This document shows, piece by piece, positions 11,614-22,919 of a stretch of DNA of 64,000 nt. The position numbers were made by a program, and so were the translations under genes. This DNA is from Adiantum capillus-veneris. Taxonomy: Eukaryota > Streptophyta > Polypodiopsida > Polypodiales > Pteridaceae. The DNA lies in the NCBI GenBank assembly GCA_014529385.2, contig CM043954.1, forward strand, positions 2,524,501 through 2,588,500. The letters are read 5' to 3'. Positions within the stretch are counted from its first letter, which is position 1. The number at the start of each line of letters is the position of its first letter. The notes under the pieces were generated by a model that worked only from the letters and a program-made list of their open reading frames with translations, had not been told where the DNA came from and made no database searches.

Positions 11614-12660
11614 ATGCCTCATGCAAAGGCCATGCCTAGAAGGGCAATAGGTGACTCTCTGAATGCTCAAGCAAGAAGACACCGATATGAGGCGCATAGA
11701 GGTGTACTGCAAGAGCTGCGAAGGATCGAACGCCACGTGCAACCGGTCATTCCACATCTTTCTTTCTAGCGAGTAGTGCGAGAGATTTGCAAGCAGTGGA
11801 GAGTGGGCATGCGATGGGCTAGCAGTGCACTTCAGTGCTTGCAAGACATTGCAAAAGACTACCTCGCTGAATTCTTCAACGATGGATATATACAGGCTGC
11901 CCATGCACACCGCGTTACTATCATGCCACAAGATTTTGACACTCTTCAGAGGTTGAGCTTCCGCTACGATGGGCTGCTTCAGCCAATACCTATCCGAGAT
12001 ATGAGAACAATGGATATTCTTAACATACCCCCTCTCCATCCTCGTGCACGACAGACAAAGCCTTCTAGGGCTGGATTAAATAGCAGAAGGACACGATCAT
12101 GGGTCAAGAGGAATGACATAGATGGGCAGGCTGATAAGGGGCATGAGCAAGCCGATGAGGGGCTTGAGCAGGCCACGGTGGACCCTGAGGCGGTCATTGA
12201 AGAAACAGAGACATTTATGGAGGAACCAATTATGAAGGAAAATGAGCAAGGCATGGAGGATCCGGAGCCTGTGCCTGTAAGGGAGGATCATGTGCCTGTT
12301 AGGGAGGACCTTGTGCATGTTAGGAGGACCCTGTGCCTGTTAGGGAGGAGCCTGAGGCAGCCACGGATAAAGCTCAAGAAAGGAAAGGGAAAGGCTCTGC
12401 TTCACAAGGGCCATCCAACAAGGAGCCTTTATCAGATGAGTCAATTATTTGAGAGCAAATCAATGAAGAGAATGAAGAGGAGTTGCAAGTTTTGATCAGG
12501 TCGGCGCCTCTGCATGCATAGATACTGCTGCCTAGAAGGTCAGAGGAGGCTTGCATTTTCAACCTTGATCAACAAGACTTCATGTGCATGCGTAGTTTCT
12601 CCAACTCCAACACAACGGATGTGGTCCTCAACAATGCTTTGTGGTACTTCTCGAGCTCTT
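11614..12660 (+). pseudogene. histone H3-like protein with acidic C-terminal extension
   Basis: From ATG 11614 the frame reads a short basic N-terminal tail, then a histone H3-type fold. ARRHRYEAHRGVLQELRRIE corresponds to the H3 alpha-N region (HRYRPGTVALREIRR). VVREICKQW is helix 1, RWASSALQCLQDIAKDYLAE is helix 2, and AAHAHRVTIMPQDF matches the helix 2/loop 2/helix 3 segment HAKRVTIMPKD. By my count about 26 of 61 residues match canonical H3 from helix 1 onward, and loop 1 has canonical H3 length, not the longer CENP-A form. A TAG at 11767 replaces the Gln of the H3 LPFQRLVREI phrase. After the fold comes a linker of about 200 codons, basic then acidic, with VPVRED repeats. One base is missing near 12325, and a TAG lies near 12520. 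The frame then runs to NNALWYFSSSL near 12660. An upstream TTTGTAG could be a splice acceptor. See the C48 entry for the likely continuation. Confidence 0.7.
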
Positions 12661-12666
12661 TATAAG

Positions 12667-12946
12667 TCATGGTTGGTTCATTAAATGGCTCGCTACCAAG
12701 ACATGGGTCAATACCAAGTGAGTCAATGGCCTATGGAATTGGATAGTGATACCATTCGCTCGGTATTGACCTATGTCGTCGCAGCAGTCGTCAACGTTGT
12801 TGTGTTACGTCTCAAGTTTTTATTTATAAGTCATGCTTGGTTCATTAGATGACTCACTACCACTGAGACATGGGTCAATACCAAGCGAGTTAGTGGCTTA
12901 TGGAATTTGATAGCTGCCCCAGTCGCTCGGTATTGACTCATGGGTT
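12667..12946. repeat. two-copy palindromic repeat in putative intron
   Basis: Two copies about 165 bp apart each hold a left arm CATGGGTCAATACCAAGYGAGT and a right arm TCGCTCGGTATTGACYYATG around 35-40 bases. The core GTCAATACCAAGCGA is the core of the 106-bp array, but the loops differ. They lie between the H3-like part and the peptidase part of the broken gene. Confidence 0.75.
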
Positions 12947-12999
12947 TGTGGCAGTGATAGCCCGTTGAAATATCTTAGTCTAATCTCTGCTATTGATTC

Positions 13000-14050
13000 A
13001 TGTTAGGCATTCTATCTTGCTTCTGTCCGCCTGAGGTTCAAAACAAAATATACGTAATAGATCCGCTAATATCGCCTATGCTGCAGAACAGTGGAGTTTC
13101 CTTTTTGGCTCTGATGGGCTGGTTTAGCAGAGTCAATTTTGATCTAGCGTGCTTTCTGGTCACTGCATACAATCAATCGTGAGTTTATTCTTGCCTTGTA
13201 AAAACCATGTTGGATTTAGGATCTTTCTCCTCATCTTTGATGGTTTTGGTGTAGTGATCATTGGAGTCTGTTGTTATTTGACATTGAAGACAAGATTGTC
13301 TACTACGGAAACTCCGGGCAAAGCAGGGTGTTTCACGGTCGTGTAATATGTAAGGCACATCTGGGTACATTTGGAAGTAGTGTCTCTTTGTAATGTATTA
13401 CTGACTCAAGTGGTTACATATGTAGTGCCGCAAAAAAACTTCTATGTTGTGTAGAGCATGTTTTGTTAGAACATGATATAGGGAATACCATCTGCAACGA
13501 ACTGGTAACCATGCCCACGCAGGTTGATGACTATAGTTGTGGCTGGCAAACTAGTTTGAATGCCTTGTTGCTCCTCAGTCAAATTTTGGACGTACCAAAC
13601 GTAAGTAATCGTGTTGTTTCATTGTTTGCTGCAACGTTTGTATTAAAAGAAGCAACATCTTTACTTACTTTCCTATTATCATGCTTCTACAAGAACTTCA
13701 ATTACATAACTACATCCCCAACAATGTGCAACATTTTCTGTAATGGCCATCCAGCATATTATAATCTCGGTAAACAGACGTACAAGAGAGGAAGGGGAGA
13801 GAGCTGAGGAGTTCGAACAGGCTCACGTTAACGAAATGACACAGCGCTACAATCAGACTCAAGAAAAGGTTCAAAATATGCAAGAAGTAATAAATCAATA
13901 TTATGCGGATGCCGCAGAAGTAGAGGAATGGGCTACACTTCAACGAAAAGAGCAAGAACAGAGGAAATCTTCATAGGTGCAAGATGCATGGGAAGCCATG
14001 GAAGAGTCCCATGATTTCGAACGACGCGAAAGGATGCCCGAGACCATCAT
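13000..14050 (+). pseudogene. Ulp1/SENP-type (C48) cysteine peptidase exons plus coiled coil
   Basis: Spliced reading supports a peptidase of the Ulp1 clan. An exon ending at 13178 carries KIYVIDPLISPMLQ. A GT-AG intron of 76 bp (13179-13254) joins in frame to SDHWSLLLFDIEDKIVYY, the catalytic His-Trp region; the usual YYDS is YYGNS here, so the catalytic Asp is altered. A later exon, about 13455-13600, holds MPTQVDDYSCGWQTSLNALL, the Gln oxyanion and catalytic Cys motif, and ends at donor GTAAGT (13601). Acceptor CCAG at 13754 opens an in-frame exon with a strong coiled coil (RTREEGERAEEFEQ, then QEKVQNMQEVINQYY), TAG at 13974, and further protein-like codons to the LTR junction at 14050. 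The join between the second and third exon is unclear. Ulp1-type proteases deconjugate SUMO and are also carried by several plant transposon families. This is probably the C-terminal half of the H3-like gene just upstream (inference). Confidence 0.6.
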
Positions 14051-15858
14051 TGGTACAGCTGAAGATGGTCAGCCTATGGAAGTGCAAGAGGCCCAGGCAT
14101 GGTAGTTTGCAGGCAAATGATAGGGACATTGAGCAAGTATTTGATGCAGCAAGGAGACAGGTACACATGGATGGAGCACTAGCTAGTGGAAGCTACCAGC
14201 ATTTTTTGCTATCACAGATGACATGAGCAAATGCTTATATCATAAGGTTGAATGGGACAAGGAATGTTGGATACAGGTGCTATGAGATTTATGATATGGG
14301 ATTTTGAGCGAGATGTCTGCATGACACTCTACTTGCCGAGATGTGTATGCCAAATGTGGCATTTGGTAGGCCAGTCATGGAATTTTAGCTCTACTCAGTG
14401 CAAGGTTCCCGACGCTTGTAAGGGTGGTGCTCTTGCCGGTGTGCTATGCGGCATTGGCTGTGACTCATTTGTGCAACCATCTAGTTATCCACACTATGAT
14501 GACTTCTATGAAGTGTTTTATGATGCGATGGAGGCTCGCAGTTGAAGGCATGTGGAGAAAGGAATTGAGCCGTACCAAATTTTTGGCATCCACAATCTAA
14601 CACAATTAAGGGTTTTTAATTGTCGACAGCAAGCTGCAGTCATACTGGAACGTGGGAAACAAGACCAAGCTGGAGTTTTTTGTTTTTAAAAGACCAAAAC
14701 CTAAAAGAATCAAAGGGAAGAGTCGCCAGGGGTGGCACTGCAGTTGACAAAAGTTTTTTTGAGGCCTGGAATTACATGCACATTTGGTAGCACCATCAGG
14801 ATGGAGAAGGGGGCGTGCCAGTAAAGCAAGGGGCGCCATCTGTGATATTTCATGCAACATATGTAGTTAGTTGCATAGGGGGGTTGGCAAACCAAGAGGG
14901 GGGGCGGTTTTTGCAAAGGGGAGCGTTGCAGGAGGGAGAGAGAGTGCCAGAGGGCAAGAAACAGATAGCGCTATTGCAACCAGCTAGGCCGTGAGCAAGG
15001 GAGGGCCGCCTTGAGGTGTGCTAACTTGGAGCAATGGAGAAAAGTCCGGGCTGGTCGAGGTGCTGAAGATAGTAGGCTATACAGGCTAATCAAGATAGAG
15101 GGGAGAGCACCTCTGATTGCAAGAAATGAGGGAGGCCCCCTACACACAGAGGGGATCGTGGGCTAGGCTGAGGAAGACCTGAGGACCTAAAGATGGCGGA
15201 TGGCCAGTGGATGACGGTGTGCTATATGCGCCACCAAGGGGTGGCAGTAGGAGGAGGGGCCGGAGGGCCATTGCCATGAGCAAAAAAGAAGGTTGGCAGT
15301 GGTGGTGGCTCAATATATAGAGAGGGTCGGATGTGAAGCAGGAGAAGGCCGCCGGTTATACGAGTTGCCAATAGCCAAGGAAGGGTACAAGGTTGCACCA
15401 ATGCAGGCAGTTGACAGTAGTCATGATTGTATCAGAGTTCTCTTTTTTTGCTATGCATAAGTGAGTTTGTGGTTTGGTTGAATTATTTGGTATCTGGCTA
15501 CCATCTTCTCTTCTACTCGTCGTCATGTGCATAGCACCCATGGTAGCATTGGCTCCGGGTCTTTTTGTGTGGGTGTGCAGAGAGAGGGAGAGAGAGGTTG
15601 GGCGAGCTTACTGTGTGTTTGCAGATTTGATGAGTGTGCTATGCATTAGCAGTTATGGTTGTGTGTTGTCGATCCAATTATGCTTGGATTTTATTTGTGA
15701 TTGTGTATAGCCAGTGGCGCTCGTAGTTGAGTCGGTGCATTGGATATTGGCAGATAGTGTGCATTTGTATGTGACTCTGTGTGGTTAGGGGGTGCAGGTT
15801 AATCCCTCGGCTATAGAGAGGCAAGCTTGGAGTGTGTTGGGTTTGTTCCCCCTCTCCA
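14051..15858 (+). repeat. left LTR of gag-only element
   Basis: 1808 bp. It begins inside the coiled-coil exon of the peptidase pseudogene. It contains short open frames (for example 14252-14545) that are also found in the right LTR but show no known domain. Confidence 0.75.
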
Positions 15859-17644
15859 TCAGTGGTGCCCCCATTGAGGACCTACTGATTGCTCCTCTGT
15901 TAAGTTCTAAAGCCTGAAGATGATGCATGATATCAACTTGGTGCTTGCTGGAGAAGAGGAGGCTGTAGATTGGTTTTCCGATCTGGAGCTATACCTATTG
16001 CACTTGAGAATTTGTGGAGATGAAGCTAAATTGAGGGAACTACCATTGGTTCTGCAAGGATGAGCCAAAGCTTGGTTTGAAGGATTGAAGGTTGCAGTTT
16101 GTCAGTCTCCGCTGAGCGAGATTTGTAAGTGGTTTGTTGAAACTTTTTAGAAGCGGGTTTCTCCATCGGACTTGGGTGAATGATTGAGCAAGCTGGAGCA
16201 AGATGTAAGTGAAGATTTTGCTTTGTTTTTGGAGAAATTTGAGTTTATTTGGGAGAGACTAGCTACTGTTACATGTATGCAAAATGGAGATCATTTCAAG
16301 CAAGATTAGTTTCTAGCCTGCTTGCACCCGTGAATCAAGGAGAAGGTTGAGTGTGGTAATGCAGAGGACTATGCACAAATGGTTTGCTTGGCGAAGGTAA
16401 AGAGAAGGAAAGAAAAGAAGAAGCTGGAGATGGGTTTGTTGAAGCCGGCAAACTATGGGTGTAGCTGAACAACGAAGCTTCATCATGTGCCAAAAAAAAG
16501 TTCAAGCATCAAAGAGGTAGCTGCTTTGCCATTGGTAAGCCATTTTGTTCATTAGTTTCAATTTGTGCCTCCGATTTGGTATGCTGTTGTACAAGAGTCT
16601 GTTAGCCCGGTTAGCAAGGATGCGGTCCTAGCCAAAGTGTGTATGCATGAAGAAGCAAATAAAAATGTGAAAATCTCACAGGAAAATCTTGAAGATGTTG
16701 GCAAAGCGATGGTCGAAGCTGTGCAAGAAGAAGCTAGCCAAGGGGTTGGGCAACCTTGCCCTACCGATTGTGTTGAAGAGTGGCAGTGTATTCAAGAAGG
16801 TGTGGACGATGTCAACATACCAGAGAGCGAGGTAATAGATAATGGATTTCTTTCTCTCTTAGCAAGTGATATGGTTGTAGAAGTGGTCCTAGAAGAGCAG
16901 GTTGACATTCAAGAGCTAATGATTGAGCAATCCGATTTTCTCTCACCCGAAGTGATTGAAGATGAAGCACCATAGGCTATGGTGGATGAAGATTGGCATG
17001 GTGAGTGAGATATGGAGTGTGTGCCATTTGAATGACCTACAACAGAGGGTATACTTGGAACACAGGTAGGTTTGGCTATCATGCAAGAAGCAGCAGTAGT
17101 GGAAGACAGGTTGCCAAAGGTTTCTGCCATGTTGCTGATGGGCACGTTGCTGAAGGTTGCTTTGCAAGCAACCGTGTACCGATTGCAAAGTTTTTTGAGA
17201 GAAGATTATGCTAAGGAGAGCTCTCGAGCAGGTGAGAGATGAATGATGTATGGTGCAGATGATTCACACGTTGGTTTACAAGCTTATTTTGTGTATGGAG
17301 CCGGCGTATGGATACAGGTTGTGGAAGATCGAAGCTATGCCAAGCTGCAAGAGAAGCTTGTTTTTGGGTTTACAGATGCAAAAAAATGGCTGATTATGCA
17401 TGTAGTACAAACGGATGGCGATGCTCAATGCCGGCAATTTGATCCAGGTGGACTCCACACTATGCTTGGGAAAGCTTGAGGCTTTCCATTTGATCCAGGG
17501 GGTTTGTGCAGCTGATAAGATCTCCCTCTCTATCTATCTACTGCTTATGTACATACTAAGTATCAGTTTTCTAATATGCAATTATCTCTTATCTAAATAA
17601 TGCTATGGTTGAGCATGAATGCTCGACGAGGGGTTGGGAAATGA
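15859..17644 (+). pseudogene. broken gag region of the LTR element
   Basis: From about 15918 the frame reads MMHDINLVLAGEEEAVDWF, later AKAWFEGLK and DFALFLEKFEFIWERLA, the style of a retrotransposon gag (W..L..F...F spacing). Stops occur at about 16061, 16150, 16181, 16306 and 16330. A separate 136-codon acidic frame at 16565-16975 (Glu/Val-rich, no recognised domain) and shorter frames follow. No zinc knuckle or polymerase motif was seen. Confidence 0.55.
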
Positions 17645-19425
17645 TGGTACAGCTGAAGATGGTCAGCCTATGGAAGTGCAAGAGGCCTAGGCATGCTAGT
17701 TTGCAGGAAAATGATAGGAAAATCGATCAAGTATATGATGCAGCAAGGAGACAGGTACACAGGGATGGAGCACTCACTAGTGGAAGCTGCCAGCATTTTT
17801 TGCTATCACAAATGACAAGAACAAATTCTTATATCATAAGGGGTTGAACGGGACAAGGGATGTTGGATGCAGGTGCTATGAGATTTATGATGTGGGATTT
17901 TGAGCGAGATGTGTGCAGGACACTCTACGTGCCGGGATGTGTATGCCAAATGTGGCATTTGGTAGGCCATCCATGGAATTTTAGCTCTACTGAGTGCAAG
18001 TTTGCCGACGCTTGTAAGGGTGGTGCTCTTTTCGGTGTGCTATGCGGCATTGGTTGTGACTCATTTGTGCAACCATCTAGTTATCCACACTATGATGACT
18101 TCTATGAAGTGTTTTATGATGAGATGGAGGCTCGCAGTCGAAGGCATGTGGATTTTAATTGTCGATAGCTGAAGTCATACTGGAACATGGGAAACAAGAC
18201 CAAGCTGGAGTTTTTTATTTTTAAAAGACCAAAAGCTAAAATTAGCTAAAAAGCTAAAAGAATTGAAGGGAAGAGTCGCCACGGGTGCCACTGCACTTGA
18301 CAAAAGTGTTTTTGAGGCCTAGAATTACATGCACAATTGGTGGTGCCATCTGGATGGAGAAGGGGGCGTGCCAGGAAAGCAAGGGGAACCATCTATGATG
18401 TTTCATGTAGCATGGGTAGTTAGTTGCATAGGGGGGTTGGAAAAACAAGAGGGGGGGTGGTTTTTGTAGAGGGGAGTCATGCAAGTGGGAGAGAGAGAGC
18501 GCTAGAGGGCAAGAAACAGATGGTGCTATTGCAGCCAGCTAGGCCGTGAGCAAGGGAGGGCCGCCTTGAGGTGTGCTGACTTGGAGCAATGGAGAAAAGT
18601 CCGGGCTGGCCGAGATGCTGAAGATTGCAGGCTACACAGGCTAATAAAGACAGAGGGGAGAGCACCTTTGATTGCAAGAAATGAGGGAGGCCCCCTACAC
18701 ACAGAGGGGATGGTGGGCTAGGATGAGGAAGACCTGAGGACCTAAAGATGGCGGATGGCCAGTGGATGACGGTGTGCTATATGCAGAGAATGCGCGGCCA
18801 AGGGGTGGCACTAGGAGGAGGGGCTGGAGTGCCATTGCCATGAGCAAAATAAAAGGCCGGTAGTGGTGGTGGCTCAATATACAAACCGGGTCGGATGTGA
18901 AGTAGGCAAAGGCCGCCGGTTATACGGGTTGCCAATAGCCGAGGAAGGGTACAAGGTTGAACAAATGCACACAGTTGACATTAGTCATGATTGTATCAGA
19001 GTTCTCTTTTTTTTCTATGCATAAGTGAGTTTGAGGTTTGGTTGATTTATTTGATATTTGGCTACCATCTTCTCGTCTACTCGTCGTCTCCTGCATAGCA
19101 CCCATGGTAGCATTGGCTCCGGCTCTTTTTGTGTGTGTGTGTGCAGAGAGAGAGGGAGAGAGAGGTTGGGTGATCTTACTGTGAGTTTGCAGGTTTGATG
19201 AGTGTGCTATGCATTAGCAGTTATGGTTGTGTGTTGTCGAGCCAATTATGCTTGGAGTTTATATGTGATTGTGTATAGCCGGTGGTGCTCGTAGGCAAGT
19301 CCGTGCATTGGAGATTGGCAAATAGTGTGCATTTTTATGTGATTCTATGTGGTTAGGGGTGCGGGTTAATCCCTGGGATATAGAGAGGCAAGCTTGGAGT
19401 GTGTTGGGTTTGTTCCCCCTTTCCA
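17645..19425 (+). repeat. right LTR of gag-only element
   Basis: 1781 bp, the direct copy of 14051-15858 with many substitutions and small indels. It is clearly more diverged than the copia or gypsy LTR pairs of this window, so this insertion is older. Confidence 0.75.
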
Positions 19426-19544
19426 GCGTCCCCAGAGACAGAAGTAGTAGCAAATGGGGTAGACGGCAAGGGAGCGGTGGCAGCAACAACCAGGGGAGAG
19501 GGTAGGGGACCAGTGGCAGCAACCAAGGGAGAGGACAGGGGACC
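19426..19544 (+). pseudogene. Gly-rich repeat coding fragment, left part
   Basis: An open frame with ASPETEVVANGVDGKGAVAA and then a repeat built on GEGRGPVAATKGEDRGP. It is cut by the gypsy element at GGACC and resumes at 28291. With both LTR elements removed, it lies directly after the coiled-coil exon and could be the C-terminal part of the same gene (inference). Confidence 0.45.
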
Positions 19545-21120
19545 TGTCATAATAATCAATATCTAATTCTCCTAAATGATTTTCTCATATTAAACTGATC
19601 ATTTAATGTGGGAAAGTGCCAGGGGAGAAAAAGCTAGAATATTGGTTAAGCTAGCAAACCGGCCACATTAGGGATCCAAAGGGGGGGCCATCTGCAAAAG
19701 AGCCATGTGCAACAATGGGCTAAAAAGACCCTAAGCTTCAACCCATTAAGACTTCCAAAATGCTAAGGTTCCAAAATTCAAAGGTTGTGTCCAAAGGGTT
19801 AAAGCTTAGGATGAATTGGGTGGTTTGTGTGCTCTCCAAAGTCAACACACATCCCTACACATGAGGGGGCGAGCCCTAAAGGTAGGGGATGAGAGAGAAA
19901 TCCACACACACACACACAAGCCCCCTTTACACAAAGGGAATGAAGGACACATGTCAGATGCCTAAGCTAGTTGCTCCCAAAATGTGCTCAATTCCTATTG
20001 GATGACCCTTGAAGTGGACCAATGAGAATTAGGCTAGAGTAAATTTAGACTAATTAATTTTTAAACACTTAATAAAAAGAACCAATAAAAATTAAGTCTC
20101 ATGGATGATTATTGGACAGCCTAAGAAGGGGTCCAATAGGAATTGAGCAGCCCAATGGGCTACTTAATTCCTATTGGTCATAATGGGGAAAGGTCCAATG
20201 GGGATTTAATTCACTTAAATCAATTAAGTTTAATTATTAGCTCTCACAAAAGGGGAAAGGGGGACACATGTCATAAGGCTATCACCTATGCTGCTTAATA
20301 GCCATTGGCTGAGCTTGGCATTGTCCAATAGGGAGCCTGCAAGAGCAAATACCAAGGGGGCTCACCCAAGAGAGAGAGCGGGCTGATTTTTGCAAAGCAT
20401 TATCACACACACACTCACACAATCTCATGTGTGAAGAAAGAGAAGACTATCTCTTCCCAAGCTTTATTGGAGAGCTCATCACCTACTCCAAGCTTGTGAG
20501 ATAGAAGCCTACATAAACACACTCTTGGCATGTGGATGCAAATCCAACCAAGAGCCAAGCTTCAATGCATGCTCATCTCCTCTACCAAGCTAATTACTAA
20601 GCTAAATCTATGCTAATATGAGTGATTATGTGAGGATATGTACATCTTTCTCGTAAGATACTCCTTCTTCCTCTCAATCTACTCTCATACCCTGCTAGCT
20701 CTCACCATCTTCAAAGGTGTGTGAGGTCTTGGGTCTGAGAACGGGGATAATTAAATTTGTGTTTGCTAAGTGTTTTGCTTAGTGCATGAAGCTTTCATCT
20801 TCATTGCACTAGCTAGTCTTGAAGGAACACAAAGAATTGTATTGTACAATGTCTCTCTTGATGGGAGAAACCATAATACAAAGCCTTTTGGAGGGGGGAC
20901 CGGCTCCATGCAAGTCCGGTCCTCAACTGTTGTCAATAGCTTAATTTCTCTCTCTTTTGAAAGTATTTTTGATGCTATCTAACTAGGTGTTATGATTTTT
21001 GTTGCTCTCTCCACCCAAGCACTCTTGTAATTCTCATTAGGAATTTATTCTAATGAAATTCCCACTATGTTCATGCTAATTTCCGCTACACATAAGTTAT
21101 TAGGCCATTAAAATGTTACA
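19545..21120 (+). repeat. gypsy 5' LTR
   Basis: 1576 bp, TGTCATAATAATC to AAAATGTTACA. A short open frame at 20770-20982 is repeated in the 3' LTR and is not treated as a gene. Confidence 0.95.
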
Positions 21121-21121
21121 T

Positions 21122-21133
21122 TGGTATCAGAGC
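21122..21133 (+). other. gypsy primer binding site
   Basis: TGGTATCAGAGC, one base after the LTR, complementary to initiator tRNA-Met. Confidence 0.9.
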
Positions 21134-21537
21134 ACACGGTTTCTCTTTTCTTGCTCAAGAAGGGAGGTCCTCAAGCTAGCTATAAATGGTTGGTATTATT
21201 AATTGCCTGTGAGTAAGTAGAATAGGGATTTTTCAACCTTGCAGTGCGCCTGCCTTTGTGCAGTTAACGGGGCATCACCGTCGAGAGGTATGGTCTTAAT
21301 AGTGGAGTCCTACGGTGCTTGCCTATGGCTTAACCACTATTGAGCTATTAGAAGCTTGACAAGAGCCGGTGTTGTTTTGGTGTCGAAAGACCCTCTCTTC
21401 TATTCCTTGCAATTAATGGTATTCGAGCCGCGGGTACAGTAGCTTGAGTGCTATTTCTAAAGGGGTAAAGAGGAGTAGCAACTAGGGCTTGAAGTGCCAA
21501 AGTACACCTAAAAATTTTACACCTAAAAGTTGTTAGA

Positions 21538-22911
21538 ATGGCTGACAATAGTAAAGAGAGTGAAATTAATGTTGATAACTTTGATTTTGCTCATGAGCAA
21601 GCTACTAATGATGCTTCAATGCTTGTTAACTATCTTGTTTCTAGGCTTCAACAAGCCATGGGCAATCCATATCTCCAAAGTGAAGTGCAACGGCAGCTCA
21701 GTGCTCACGGGATTCTCCAAGCTCATCACCATGACGAGAGAACACCTAGGAAGCCTCCTTGTGAGACTACCAAAAGAGGTCTCTCTCCGATTTGGGAAGC
21801 AGAAGAGAATCCCTACGAAGGGCTCAAGAATTTACTTCTTGATGATGCATCTCCTTCCCAAAGGAGAACTCAAGAGCCTCCATCGAAGGAACGAGAAATA
21901 AGTGAGTCTCCTGCCACCTCGGCGGAGATGGCTCCACGAAGACGGCGGGCTAAACGCTCTCCATCACCACCAAAGCGGAGAAGACCATCACACTCTTCTC
22001 CATGCCATAATTCAAAGAGGGATGATAAAAAGCAAGAGAAGAAAAAGGCAAGAAAGAGGACACCCTCTTCTCCATCTTCTTCATCCTCTTCCTCTTACTA
22101 AAGTGATGGTGAAGACGACGAATATCAAGACAAGAAAAAGGCGAAAAAGAGGTCACCCTCTTCTCCACCTTCTTCAAATTCTTCACCTTCTGAAGAAAGT
22201 GATGGTGCAACCTTTGAACCATCAAAAAGAAGAGGCCATAGGAAATCCTATGCCGCATGGAAGAGGTCGTCCAAATTGAAGAAATTCAAAGAGGGAGGGA
22301 AGAGCATATCTTTCCTTACCTATGATGGTACCTTTGGTGCTACGGACAAAGTCTTGGCCTTTATCCAGCAATTCGATGCGGCGTTTGGAGATGAGGGCTT
22401 CACGGAGTCCTCTAAGCTACGCCATGTAGCTATGAACTTTCAAAAGTCCGCCAGGCAATGGTGGTCTAGCCTACGAGCCAACGGTGAAGCTCCACGAACA
22501 TGGAAAGCTTTAAGAGCTTCCATTATGAAGCAGTTTTTGGCCACCGATGCCAAAGACAAAGTACTCACCGAATGGCAAAGCTTAAAGCTCTCTCCCAATG
22601 AATCCATCCACAAATATGTAGACAAGTTTTGGGACCTACAACTCAAAGCCACTATCTTTAAAAAGTTGGATTTTGAAGAACAGAAGCAACAATTTTGTGT
22701 TGGCTTAACCGAAGAAATGGCGGAGTATGTCAACTCCCAAAGGCCACGTACCATATCGGCGGTAATACACCATACTATGGTGGCCTCTCAAATCAATTTC
22801 CAAACGGGGGCTAAAAGAAATAATAAGCCCCCGGAAAACAAGGGTTCCAATGAGCCTAAGGGGAAGGACAATGTCCAAAAGTCTCCTAAGATGCAACTCC
22901 AACAAAGCTAA
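21538..22911 (+). pseudogene. gypsy gag
   Basis: From ATG 21538 the frame gives an N-terminal region with Ser-rich, Lys/Arg-rich low-complexity segments (PRRRRAKRSPSPPKRRRPSH, SSSSSS). After an in-frame TAA at 22099-22101 it continues into the gag domain proper, with TYDGTFGATDKVLAFIQQFD, ARQWWSSLR, WKALRASIMKQF and ESIHKYVDKFWDL. It ends at TAA 22909. The zinc knuckle lies downstream in another frame. Confidence 0.9.
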
Positions 22912-22919
22912 AGAGAAGG

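Larger units (their letters stand above)
14051..19425 (+). mobile_element. gag-only LTR element with 1.8-kb LTRs
   Basis: Direct repeats of 1808 and 1781 bp flank only 1.8 kb of internal sequence. Both repeats start TGGTACAGCTGAAGATGG and end CCCCCTYTCCA. The internal part begins with GTGGTGCCCCCATTG, a possible primer site not of a type I know, holds a broken gag frame, and ends with the purine-rich GACGAGGGGTTGGGAAATGA before the right LTR. No protease, RT or integrase is visible, so the element would depend on a partner (LARD-like). I found no matching target duplication: ATCAT on the left, GCGTC on the right. Confidence 0.75.

Noticed and set aside
11614-11970. Centromeric H3 (CENH3/CENP-A)
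   Set aside because: Loop 1 has the canonical H3 length and no CENP-A hallmark was seen. The divergence alone is not enough, so the call is kept at H3-like.
14252-14545. 97-codon frame in the left LTR as a gene
   Set aside because: It is kept in both LTRs at similar divergence to the surroundings, with no known domain. Noted in findings but not called as a gene.
20770-20982. 70-codon frame in the gypsy LTR, repeated at 27940-28152
   Set aside because: It is present in both LTRs only because the LTRs are copies; no domain and no evidence of translation.
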